From Pseudacidovorax sp. (GTDB lineage Bacteria > Pseudomonadota > Gammaproteobacteria > Burkholderiales > Burkholderiaceae_C), in assembly GCF_017991995.1 (NCBI RefSeq), contig NZ_JAGOPN010000013.1, positions 62,001-126,000 on the forward strand: DNA of 64,000 nt. The letters are read 5' to 3'. A program made the position numbers and the translations under genes. Below, piece after piece: positions 53,429 to 61,374 of this stretch. Positions within the stretch are counted from its first letter, which is position 1, and the number at the start of each line of letters is the position of its first letter. Under the pieces are notes generated by a model, which saw only the letters and a list, made by a program, of their open reading frames with translations, was not told where the DNA came from and did not search any database.

Positions 53429-54160
53429 ATGCCCGAGACATTCACGGCCGGCCTGGACTTGCCGCGCATCGCCGCCATCACCCTGGACCTGGACGACACC
53501 CTGTGGCCCGTGTGGCCGACCATCGAGCGCGCCGAAGGCGTTCTGCATCAATGGCTGCAGCAGCATGCGCCACGCACGGCCCAACTGGTGGCCTCGCCAG
53601 CCGAACTGCGCGCGCTGCGCATTGCCACCGAGAAGGAGCGCTCCGACCTCGCGCACGACCTGGCCGCCCTGCGGCGCGAATCGATCCGCCTGGCCCTGCG
53701 CCGCGCCGGCGAGGACCCGGCCCTGGCTGAGCCCGCCTTCGAGGTCTTCTATGCCGAGCGCCAGCGCGTGGTGCTCTACGAGGACGCGGCCCCGGCCCTC
53801 GACTGGCTGGCCGCACGCTATCCGCTGGTGGCGGTTTCCAACGGCAATGCGGACCTGGCGCTCACCGGCGTGGACCGCTGGTTCCGCGGCGGGTTGAGCG
53901 CCTACCGCTTCGGCACCGCCAAGCCGCATGCGGCCATCTTCCATGCCGCGGCCGCGTCGGTGGACGTTTCGCCGGAGCAGGTGCTGCATGTGGGCGACGA
54001 TGCGGCGCTCGATGTGACCGGCGCCCTGAACGCCGGCATGCAGGCCGCCTGGCTGGTGCGCGACGAGCGTCCGTGGGCCGAAGGCGCACGGCCCCAACTG
54101 ATCGTGCCCGACCTGCGCGCGCTGTGCGTGGCGCTCGGCGCCTCGGCCGACCTGCGCTGA
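53429..54160 (+). CDS. HAD-superfamily hydrolase
   Basis: 243 residues from ATG 53429. HAD motif I LDLDDTLWP (D20, D22), motif II AVSNGNADL, motif III Lys in GTAKPHAAIF, motif IV HVGDDAALDVTGA: a complete phosphatase active site with a helical cap (about 30-110). Cytosolic small-molecule phosphatase, YjjG/GPH-like; substrate unknown. Divergent from hemH. Confidence 0.92.
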   Translation: MPETFTAGLDLPRIAAITLDLDDTLWPVWPTIERAEGVLHQWLQQHAPRTAQLVASPAELRALRIATEKERSDLAHDLAALRRESIRLALRRAGEDPALAEPAFEVFYAERQRVVLYEDAAPALDWLAARYPLVAVSNGNADLALTGVDRWFRGGLSAYRFGTAKPHAAIFHAAAASVDVSPEQVLHVGDDAALDVTGALNAGMQAAWLVRDERPWAEGARPQLIVPDLRALCVALGASADLR

Positions 54161-54231
54161 GCCGCGGGCGGCACCCCGGGGAATCCCTCGGATTTTTCGG
54201 GAACCTTTGCGCCGGGCAGGCGCACCCACTG

Positions 54232-54262
54232 GCGGCCGCGCTGGGACGCGGCCGCTTTTTTT
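54232..54262 (+). terminator. Intrinsic terminator after the HAD gene
   Basis: Stem GCGGCCGCG / CGCGGCCGC with a six-base loop, then seven T. Only 38 bases separate it from the next gene's ATG. Confidence 0.85.
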
Positions 54263-54300
54263 CCCTTTTCCACTCCTCTTTCGACAAAGGACCGATTCCG

Positions 54301-54768
54301 ATGATGTTCACCCGCTCCCTGCGCCGCTCGACCCCCTCCCTCGTGCTGATGCTGCTGCTGATGCTGGCCACCGTGTCGACGGCCTGGGCCCGGGAAATGG
54401 TCAGTGCCGCGCGCGACGGGACCATGCTTCGTGCCGGCCCCGGCACGAAGCACGAGGCGCGCTGGAGCGTGGACCGCGGCTATCCGCTCGAAGTGCTGCG
54501 CCGCCAGGGCGGCTGGCTGCAGGTGCGCGACTTCGAGGGCGATCGCAGCTGGGTGGCCCGTTCGGTCACCAACCGCCAGCGGCACGTGGTGTCGACCGCC
54601 GCCCGGCTCAACATCCGCGCCAGCGCCAGCCTCAGGGCGCGCATCCTGGCCGTGGCCGAGTACGGCGAGGTGCTGCGCGTGATGGGCAGCCAGGGCGACT
54701 GGCTCAAGGTGCGCAGCAGCCACGGCCGCGTGGGCTGGGTGTCGAAGAAGCTGACCTGGGGCTACTGA
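54301..54768 (+). CDS. Exported protein with two bacterial SH3 domains
   Basis: 155 residues from ATG 54301, with AAAGGA upstream. A signal peptide (Leu/Met-rich core, cleavage near AWAR) and two SH3b repeats, about 35-88 (LRAGPGTKHE ... GGWLQVRDFEG) and 95-150 (LNIRASASLRARI ... GDWLKVRSSHGRVGWV). SH3b domains bind peptidoglycan or protein partners in the periplasm. The last seven bases overlap the hpnE 3' end on the other strand. Confidence 0.9.
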   Translation: MMFTRSLRRSTPSLVLMLLLMLATVSTAWAREMVSAARDGTMLRAGPGTKHEARWSVDRGYPLEVLRRQGGWLQVRDFEGDRSWVARSVTNRQRHVVSTAARLNIRASASLRARILAVAEYGEVLRVMGSQGDWLKVRSSHGRVGWVSKKLTWGY

Positions 54769-56009
54769 AGCGCTGCGGCCGCGGCCAGCCCGCTGCGCAC
54801 CGCGCCTTCGAGCGTGGCGGGGTAGGGGCCCTCGACATGGTCGCCGCAGGCCAGCAGGCCCGGCGCCACGGCCATGGTCGGCCGGACCAGGCCCGGTCGG
54901 CAGGCGAAAGTGGCGCGCTTCTCGACCACCGTGAGCACGGGGTCGAGCCCCTGCCAACCGAGTTGCGTGGCCGCCTGAATCAGGACCTGGGCGGTGAGCG
55001 CCTCCCGGCCGGCACTGCACGCGCTGCAGACGAAGGCGGCCAGGCCCGGCTGGCCGCGCAGGCGCTGCAGGTCGAAGACGAACTGGGCCGGCCGATCGGC
55101 GTCGGCATGCAGGGCGCGCAGCGGCGGCCCCTCCGCGAGCCCGTGTGCATGGCGCACATAGACCGTGCCGATGGGCACATGGTCCAGCGCACGCGCCGTG
55201 GTTGCCCAGGCGGGCGCTATGGCCTCGACCAACCGCGCGCCTTCCCAGGCGGAAGTCGCCAGCACGACCCGGTCGAACGCTTCGCCGTCTATGCACCATC
55301 CCCCGGCTTCCCGCCCGAGTTCATCCACCCGGGTGCCCAGGCGGATCGTCGCGCCTTGGGCACCCAGCCAGGCGGCGGCCGCATCGGGCAGCAGCGCGCC
55401 CAGATCGACGCGCGGCAAGAGCAGGTCGGCACCGCCACGTTCGCCGAACAGGGCATCGCGCAGCACACGCAGGAAGACGGCGCCGCTGGCTTCGTGCATG
55501 GGCGTGTTGAGCGCGGACACGCACAGCGGCTCGACCAGCAGTTGCTGCACGGCCGGCGCGAGGTCCCGGCACAGGTCGGCGACGGTGGCGGCGGGATCGC
55601 AGGCGAAGCCGGCCCGGCGCCAGCGCCTGGCGGTGCGCAGCAGCGACAGCTTGTCGCGCCAGGTCCATCCGCGCGCGATGGCGATGGCGACGGCCAGGTC
55701 CAGCGGTGGCGGCAGGCCCGCGGGCACGCGCAGCCCGCGGCCGTCGGCATGGCGCATGTCGAGCGGCTGGCGCAGCAGCACGGCCTCGGGCGCGATGTCC
55801 AGCTCGCGCATCAGGCCCAGCGTGGCGGTGTAGGCGCCGATCAGGATGTGCTGGCCGTTGTCCAGCGGCAGGCCGTCCGCGTCGACGCGGCGCGCGCGGC
55901 CGCCGAGCTGGCGAGCGCTTTCGAAGACGGTGACGCGGGCGCCGGCGCGCGTCGCGGCGACGGCGCAGGCCAGGCCGGCCCAGCCGGCGCCGATGACGGC
56001 GAGCTTCAT
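54762..56009 (-). CDS. hpnE: Hydroxysqualene dehydroxylase (squalene-associated FAD enzyme)
   Basis: 415 residues. FAD-binding GxGxxG in MKLAVIGAGWAGLACA with LGGRARR following, and the C-terminal GDHVEGPYPATLEGAVRSG amine-oxidase motif. HpnE reduces hydroxysqualene to squalene as the third step after HpnD and HpnC. It ends the hpnC-hpnD-hpnE set (71 bases after hpnD) and overlaps the SH3 gene tail to tail. Confidence 0.93.
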   Translation of the reverse strand: MKLAVIGAGWAGLACAVAATRAGARVTVFESARQLGGRARRVDADGLPLDNGQHILIGAYTATLGLMRELDIAPEAVLLRQPLDMRHADGRGLRVPAGLPPPLDLAVAIAIARGWTWRDKLSLLRTARRWRRAGFACDPAATVADLCRDLAPAVQQLLVEPLCVSALNTPMHEASGAVFLRVLRDALFGERGGADLLLPRVDLGALLPDAAAAWLGAQGATIRLGTRVDELGREAGGWCIDGEAFDRVVLATSAWEGARLVEAIAPAWATTARALDHVPIGTVYVRHAHGLAEGPPLRALHADADRPAQFVFDLQRLRGQPGLAAFVCSACSAGREALTAQVLIQAATQLGWQGLDPVLTVVEKRATFACRPGLVRPTMAVAPGLLACGDHVEGPYPATLEGAVRSGLAAAAALQ

Positions 56010-56079
56010 GCGGGCCTGCGCAGCGGCACAGGCGCCCCGACGCCTGGCGCCATGCCGTGCGGTGAGCGCCGAGCGGCCT

Positions 56080-56922
56080 TCACAGCCGGCCCAGGGCCTG
56101 CACCTTCCACGCCAGCCACAGCTTGCGCAGCGGCGTCAGGCCGATGCGCTGGTCCAGCACCTTGAAGTCTTCCGACTCGATCTCTCGCAGCAGCGTGCGG
56201 TAGATGCTGGCCATCATCAGCCCGGGCTTCTGGCCGCGGCGGTCGGCGGCCGGCAGCAGCGCCAGCGCTTCGTCGTAGGCCGCATGCGCGCGCTGCGCCT
56301 GGAAGCGCATCAGCGCCACGAAGCGCTCGGAATGCACGCGGCCCAGCACCTCGTGCGCCTTGACGTCGAACTGCTGAAGCTCGTTGACCGGCAGGTAGAT
56401 GCGGCCGCGCCGCGCGTCCTCGCCCACGTCCCGGATGATGTTGGTCAGCTGCAGTGCCAGCCCCAGCTTGTGGGCGTAGGCGGTGGTGGCGGGGTCGGTC
56501 TGGCCGAAGATGCGCGCCGCCACCTCCCCCACCACGCCGGCCACCAGGTGGCAGTAGCGCGCGAGGCCGGGGAAGTCGAGATAGCGCGTCTGCTGCAGGT
56601 CCATCTCGCAGCCTTCGATCACCTGCTGCAGCTGCACCGCCTCGATGCCGAAGGCGGCGGCATGCGGCATCAGGGCCTTCATCGCCGGATGGCGGGGCTC
56701 GCCGGCGAAGGCCTGGGCCACCTCGGTGCGCCACCAGGCCAGCTTGGTGGCGGCCACGCCGGGGTCGGTCACCTCGTCGACCACGTCGTCCACCTCGCGG
56801 CAGAAGGCATAGAAGGCGGTGATGGCCGCACGGCGCTCCGGCGGCAGGAAGAGGAAGGCGTAATAGAAGCTGCTGCCCGAGGCGGCGGCCTTGTCCTGGA
56901 CGTATTGCTCGGGGGTGCTCAT
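56080..56922 (-). CDS. hpnD: Presqualene diphosphate synthase
   Basis: 280 residues from ATG 56922 (MSTPEQYVQDKAAASGSSFYY), the usual HpnD start; a longer ATG at 56982 adds an unconserved tail. Couples two farnesyl diphosphates. Asp-rich motifs FCREVDDVVDE and NIIRDVGEDARRGRIYLP. Acts with HpnC and HpnE, and draws on FPP from ispA. Confidence 0.93.
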   Translation of the reverse strand: MSTPEQYVQDKAAASGSSFYYAFLFLPPERRAAITAFYAFCREVDDVVDEVTDPGVAATKLAWWRTEVAQAFAGEPRHPAMKALMPHAAAFGIEAVQLQQVIEGCEMDLQQTRYLDFPGLARYCHLVAGVVGEVAARIFGQTDPATTAYAHKLGLALQLTNIIRDVGEDARRGRIYLPVNELQQFDVKAHEVLGRVHSERFVALMRFQAQRAHAAYDEALALLPAADRRGQKPGLMMASIYRTLLREIESEDFKVLDQRIGLTPLRKLWLAWKVQALGRL

Positions 56923-57057
56923 TGGGCGCAGGCGGCTCGGAGGGGGCGGGTCATTGGGCCGGCGATTGTCGGGGATCGCCATGACGATGCCGCCGGCTGT
57001 GCGGCGCAGCGGATCGGCCGCCTCGGCGGCCGTCGCGCGCGGCGCACCTGCCGGGGC

Positions 57058-57951
57058 TCAGGCCCGCATGCGCAGGGCGCGCCAGAGCAGTCGCGGCGCA
57101 TCCGCCTTGCCGACCGTGGGTCGCCGGCGGAAGCTGTCGAAGTCCTGGGCCTCGATTTTGTCGAGGATGGCCAGTCCGCCCTGCACCACCAGCCGCAGCT
57201 CCCAGCCGATGCGCCCGGCCAGGCGGTGGACCAGCGGCGCGCCTTCGCGCATCAGCACGCGTGTCCAGCGCACCTCGTCGGCGACCAGCGCCAGGGCCGC
57301 GGGCGGCGGCCCGGCACCGTCCAGCGGCGCGAAGCGGGCGAAGTCGGCACGCTGCAGCCCATGCGCGGCGCAGTCCGCGAGCGGCAGGTACAGGCGGCCG
57401 CGCGGCAGGTCCACGCTCAGGTCCTGCCAGAAGTTGACGAGCTGCAGGGCGCTGCAGATGGCATCGCTCTGCCGCAGTGCCTGGGCGTCGTGCACGCCGT
57501 ACAGGTGCAGCAGCAGCCGGCCCACCGGGTCCGCCGAGCGGCGGCAGTAATCCAGCAACTCGGCGCGGTCGGCATAGGCGCGGCCGTCGCGGGTGAAGGC
57601 GATGTCCTGGGCGAAGGCGTCGAGCAGGTCGGCCAGCAGCCGATGGGGCAGGGCGAAGCGGCGCACTTCATGGGCCAGCGGCCCGAAGACCTGGGGCCAG
57701 CGTGTCGAGGGGGTCGCATTCGCGAAGACGGCGTCCAGGTCCGCGTGATAGGCGCCCAGCTCGGCCAGCCGCTGCTCCGGCGTGGCATCGCCCTCGTCCG
57801 CGATGTCGTCGGCGGTGCGGGCGAAGTGGTAGATGGCGGCGATCGGCGGCCGCAGCCGCGGCGGACACAGCCACGATGCGACGGGGAAGTTCTCGTAGTG
57901 GTCGGGCGCCGCGGCCTGGGCAGGCATCGGCGGGGCGGGGGCGGGAGGCAT
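57058..57951 (-). CDS. hpnC: Hydroxysqualene synthase
   Basis: 297 residues from ATG 57951. Converts presqualene diphosphate to hydroxysqualene. Squalene/phytoene synthase fold with HFARTADDIADEGD and VNFWQDLSVDLPRGRLYLP. The start is supported by a CACAAT seven bases upstream; ATG 57927 is an alternative nearer the conserved HYENFPVASWL. First of the hpnC-D-E set; 135 bases to hpnD. No squalene-hopene cyclase gene lies in the window. Confidence 0.92.
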   Translation of the reverse strand: MPPAPAPPMPAQAAAPDHYENFPVASWLCPPRLRPPIAAIYHFARTADDIADEGDATPEQRLAELGAYHADLDAVFANATPSTRWPQVFGPLAHEVRRFALPHRLLADLLDAFAQDIAFTRDGRAYADRAELLDYCRRSADPVGRLLLHLYGVHDAQALRQSDAICSALQLVNFWQDLSVDLPRGRLYLPLADCAAHGLQRADFARFAPLDGAGPPPAALALVADEVRWTRVLMREGAPLVHRLAGRIGWELRLVVQGGLAILDKIEAQDFDSFRRRPTVGKADAPRLLWRALRMRA

Positions 57952-57957
57952 CCGGGC

Positions 57958-57963
57958 ATTGTG
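57958..57963 (-). promoter_or_regulatory. Putative -10 of hpnC
   Basis: CACAAT on the minus strand ends seven bases before the ATG at 57951, the same leaderless geometry as uvrD and polA. Confidence 0.35.
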
Positions 57964-58063
57964 CGCGGCACCTGTGGCTTTCCTGACCGCGTGCCGACTT
58001 TGCACGCCGGGCGGATGGGGCTCGGCGCTATGCTGCGCCCCAGCCCGACTTCCCTCACGCCCC

Positions 58064-59992
58064 ATGGCTTCCGCTCCTGCCGTTCCCGTGCCCCAGGGCG
58101 CCTCCGCTTCCGCCCAACCCGCCGGCCCGGCGCTCATGGTGGCGGCGCTCGGCGTGGTGTTCGGCGATATCGGCACCTCGCCCCTCTATGCCTTCAAGGA
58201 GACGCTGAACTCGGAGCACGGCGTGGCCTTCACCACGGGGGCCGTGCTGGGCCTTCTGTCGCTGATCTTCTGGGGCCTGATGGTGGTGGTGACGCTCAAG
58301 TACGTGGTCTTCGTGCTGCGGGCGGACCACGACGGCGAAGGCGGCATCCTGGCGCTGCAGGCCCTGGCCCGCCATGCGGCTGGCTCGCCCGACCGGCGGG
58401 GGCGCACGCATCCCGCCATGGTGACGGCCACCATCGGCCTGGGCTTGCTGGGCGCCGCCATGTTCTATGGCGACAGCCTGATCACGCCGGCCATCTCGGT
58501 GCTGTCCGCGGTGGAGGGCCTGGAAGTGCAGGCACCCGCGCTGCAGCGCTGGGTGATCCCGCTCACGCTGGTGATCCTGGTGCTGCTGTTCATGGTGCAG
58601 CGGCGCGGCACCGGGGCGGTGGGCAAGGTGTTCGGGCCGGTGATGCTGCTGTGGTTCGGCACACTCGGCGTCAGCGGGGCGATGCAGGTGATCGAGCAGC
58701 CCGCCGTGCTGGAGGCGCTGGACCCGCGCCATGCAGTGCGCTTCCTGGTCGAGCACCGGGCCCAGTCTCTGGCCGTGCTGGGTGCGGTGTTCCTGGCCTT
58801 CACCGGCGGCGAAGCGCTGTACGCCGACATGGGCCACTTCGGCGCGCGGCCGATCCGGCTCGCATGGCTGCTGATCGCGCTGCCGGCCCTGGTGCTCAAC
58901 TACTTCGGCCAGGGCGCGCTGGTGCTGGCCGATCCGCAGGCGGTGGACAACCCCTTCTTCCGGCTCTTCCCGTCCTGGGCGCTGCTGCCGGTCGTGGGCC
59001 TGGCGGCCATGGCCACCGTGATCGCCTCGCAGGCCGTGATCTCCGGCGCCTTCTCGCTGACGGCGCAGGCGATGCGGCTGGGTTACCTGCCGCGCATGCG
59101 CGTCGTGCAGACCTCCGGCGAATCCATCGGGCAGGTCTACGTGCCGGTGATCAACTGGCTGCTGATGGTGGGCGTGCTGCTGCTGGTGCTGGGCTTCCGC
59201 AGCTCGAGCGCGCTGTCGGCCGCCTACGGCATCGCCGTGTCGATCACCATGGTCACCACCACGCTGCTGGCTGGGCTGGTGGCCTGGCGGCTGTGGCACT
59301 GGAACCGCGTGGCGGTGCTGCTGGGCGTGATCGTCTTCGTGGGCGTGGACCTGGCCTTCGTCGTGGCCAACACGCTCAAGGTGGCCGACGGCGGCTGGCT
59401 GACGCTGGCCGTGGCGGTGGTGGCGATGGTGCTGTTCAGCACCTGGGCCAAGGGCGTGCGGCTGACGCGCGCCGAGCTGGTGGCCGAGCTGATTCCGCTG
59501 CCGGATTTCGTCGATTCGCTGGTGCTGGAGATGCCCTTCCGCGCGCGTGGCACGGCCGTCTTCCTCACGGCCGATGCGCTGTCGGTGCCTCATGCCCTGC
59601 TGCACAACCTGCACCACAACCAGGTGTTGCACGAGCAGGTTTTCGTGATGCAGATGCTGGCCTGCGAGACGCCGCGCGTGCCGGCGCGCGAGCGCATCGA
59701 GGCGCAGAACCTGGGCCACGGCATCTGGGCCGTGAAGGTGCGCTACGGCTTCATGGAGCCGCCGAACGTCCCGGAGTTCGTGCGCATGCTGGCCTACCAG
59801 AAGGGGCTGGCGGTGGAGTCGATGGCCACCTCGTACTTCATCTCCCGCGCCTCGCTGGGCCGGCGGCGGCTGCCGGCGTTCAGCGGCATGCGGCAGGCGT
59901 TGTTCAGCTGGCTGCAGCGCAACGCGGGCCGCGCCTCGGACTATTTCCATCTGCCGGAGAACCGGCTGGTGGAAATGGGCCAGCGCCTCTAG
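58064..59992 (+). CDS. kup: Low-affinity potassium transporter Kup
   Basis: 642 residues from ATG 58064, full KUP/HAK family length. The conserved GVVFGDIGTSPLYAFKE opens the first of about 12 helices, followed by GGTFALQA-equivalent GEGGILALQAL, YGDSLITPAISVLSAVEGLEV and FTGGEALYADMGHFG; a soluble C-terminal domain starts near residue 460. H+-coupled K+ uptake at the inner membrane. Divergent from hpnC across 112 bases. Confidence 0.96.
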   Translation: MASAPAVPVPQGASASAQPAGPALMVAALGVVFGDIGTSPLYAFKETLNSEHGVAFTTGAVLGLLSLIFWGLMVVVTLKYVVFVLRADHDGEGGILALQALARHAAGSPDRRGRTHPAMVTATIGLGLLGAAMFYGDSLITPAISVLSAVEGLEVQAPALQRWVIPLTLVILVLLFMVQRRGTGAVGKVFGPVMLLWFGTLGVSGAMQVIEQPAVLEALDPRHAVRFLVEHRAQSLAVLGAVFLAFTGGEALYADMGHFGARPIRLAWLLIALPALVLNYFGQGALVLADPQAVDNPFFRLFPSWALLPVVGLAAMATVIASQAVISGAFSLTAQAMRLGYLPRMRVVQTSGESIGQVYVPVINWLLMVGVLLLVLGFRSSSALSAAYGIAVSITMVTTTLLAGLVAWRLWHWNRVAVLLGVIVFVGVDLAFVVANTLKVADGGWLTLAVAVVAMVLFSTWAKGVRLTRAELVAELIPLPDFVDSLVLEMPFRARGTAVFLTADALSVPHALLHNLHHNQVLHEQVFVMQMLACETPRVPARERIEAQNLGHGIWAVKVRYGFMEPPNVPEFVRMLAYQKGLAVESMATSYFISRASLGRRRLPAFSGMRQALFSWLQRNAGRASDYFHLPENRLVEMGQRL

Positions 59993-60067
59993 CGCCTTTC
60001 CTTTCGCCCCGCTCGACTGAACGTCGCCCGCGCGGCCGGCCGGACGCTGCGCGTTGCGTCGGTGCGA

Positions 60068-60114
60068 TTGACAGCCCGAAGGCCCTTCCCCGAAGATTGC
60101 TGACTCGTCGGTCA
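60068..60114 (+). promoter_or_regulatory. Promoter with operator-like repeat before the RND efflux genes
   Basis: A perfect TTGACA (60068-60073) is followed after 18 bases by the weak -10 GAAGAT (60092-60097) and at once by TGAC-TCGTCG-GTCA (60101-60114), an inverted TGAC/GTCA pair typical of TetR-type efflux operators. The adaptor gene starts at 60175. Confidence 0.45.
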
Positions 60115-60174
60115 TTAATTGTGGCCAGTGCCTCAACCCGTTGTTCCGCCGCCGCTCACGGCCGGCGCCAGGCC

Positions 60175-61374
60175 ATGCCTCATACGACTACCAACCGGGC
60201 TCCGCGGAGCCTCGTGCAGGGATCACTCGCGCTCTGCGCCTTTGCGGCCCTCCTGGCGGGCTGCTCGCGCCAGCCGGCCCAGGAGGAACCCGTGCGCGCC
60301 GTCAAGCTGATGACGGTGGCCGTCACCCCCTTTGCGAGCGAGCCCGAATTCGCCGGCGAGGTGCGCGCGCAGGTCGAATCGCGCCTGGGCTTCCGGGTCG
60401 GCGGCAAGGTGCTGCGGCGGCAGGCCGAGCTGGGCCAGCGGGTGAAGGCGGGCCAGGTGCTGGCGGAGCTGGATCCGCGCGATCTGCGCCTCTCGGTCGA
60501 GGCGGCCCAGGCCCAGGCCAGCGCCGCGCGCACGCAGCGCGACCTGGCCGAGGCCGACCTGGCCCGCTACCGCGAGCTGCGGGCCAGGAACTTCATCAGC
60601 GCCGCCGAGATGGAACGGCGCGAGGCCAGCTTCAAGTCCGCCCAGGCGCAGTTCGACCAGTCGCGGGCGCAGCTGAGCGCGCAGGGCAACCAAGCCGGCT
60701 ATGCCGTGCTGACGGCCGATGCGCCGGGCGTCGTGACCTCGGTCGATGCCGAGCCGGGCCAGGTGGTGGCGGCCGGCACGTCCGTGGTGCGCGTGGCGCT
60801 GGATGGTCCGCGCGATGTCGTCTTCGCCGTGCCGGAGGACCGTGCGCCGCAGGTGCGCATCGGTTCCGCCGTGGCGGTGCGCGGCTGGTCGCCCGGCACC
60901 GAGACGCTCGAAGGCCGCGTGCGCGAAGTGGCCGCCAGCGCCGACCCCGTCACCCGCACCTACACCGTGAAGGTGGCGGTCGACGCCGCGCAGGCGCCGG
61001 CGCTGGGCGCCACCGTCTATGCCAAGCCGCGCGCGCTGTCGCTGGCCGGCACGCCCGTCATCAAGCTGCCGACCAGCGCGCTGCGCCAGGAGGGGCAGGG
61101 CTCGGCGGTGTGGGTACTGGATCCGGCCAGCATGACGGTGAAGTCGCAGGCGGTGGAGATCGCCACCGCCGACGGCAACGAGGCGGTGATCGCCAAGGGC
61201 CTGGCGCCCGGCATGCAGGTGGTCACGGCCGGGGTGCATGTGCTCGCGCCGGGGCAGAAGGTGACGGTCTACCGGGACCGCTATGCGGCACAGGACCCCG
61301 GCGCCGCCAGCGCGCCTGCGGCAGCCGCGGCCCCGGCCGCTTCACCGGCCCCGGCCGCCAGCGGGGCCCGCTGA
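60175..61374 (+). CDS. RND efflux periplasmic adaptor (MFP), lipoprotein
   Basis: 399 residues from ATG 60175; the very long open frame upstream through kup is spurious. Lipobox LAGC (Cys30). Order: beta-barrel and lipoyl half GFRVGGKVLRRQAELGQRV, a helical hairpin (about 105-165), second lipoyl half VLTADAPGVVTSVDAEPGQVV, barrel and a Pro/Ala-rich tail. Links the inner-membrane RND pump to an outer-membrane channel, which is not in view. The stop overlaps the pump start (TGATG). Confidence 0.93.
   Translation: MPHTTTNRAPRSLVQGSLALCAFAALLAGCSRQPAQEEPVRAVKLMTVAVTPFASEPEFAGEVRAQVESRLGFRVGGKVLRRQAELGQRVKAGQVLAELDPRDLRLSVEAAQAQASAARTQRDLAEADLARYRELRARNFISAAEMERREASFKSAQAQFDQSRAQLSAQGNQAGYAVLTADAPGVVTSVDAEPGQVVAAGTSVVRVALDGPRDVVFAVPEDRAPQVRIGSAVAVRGWSPGTETLEGRVREVAASADPVTRTYTVKVAVDAAQAPALGATVYAKPRALSLAGTPVIKLPTSALRQEGQGSAVWVLDPASMTVKSQAVEIATADGNEAVIAKGLAPGMQVVTAGVHVLAPGQKVTVYRDRYAAQDPGAASAPAAAAAPAASPAPAASGAR

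Noticed and set aside
53862-55299. Long minus-strand frame spanning the HAD and SH3 genes
   Set aside because: Arg/Ala/Pro-rich shadow; both plus-strand genes have recognisable domains and signals.
55846-60174. Apparent giant protein of 1,842 residues ending in the efflux adaptor
   Set aside because: Only the part from 60175 has a lipoprotein signal and MFP domains. The upstream part is a wrong-frame reading of hpnE, hpnD, hpnC and kup.
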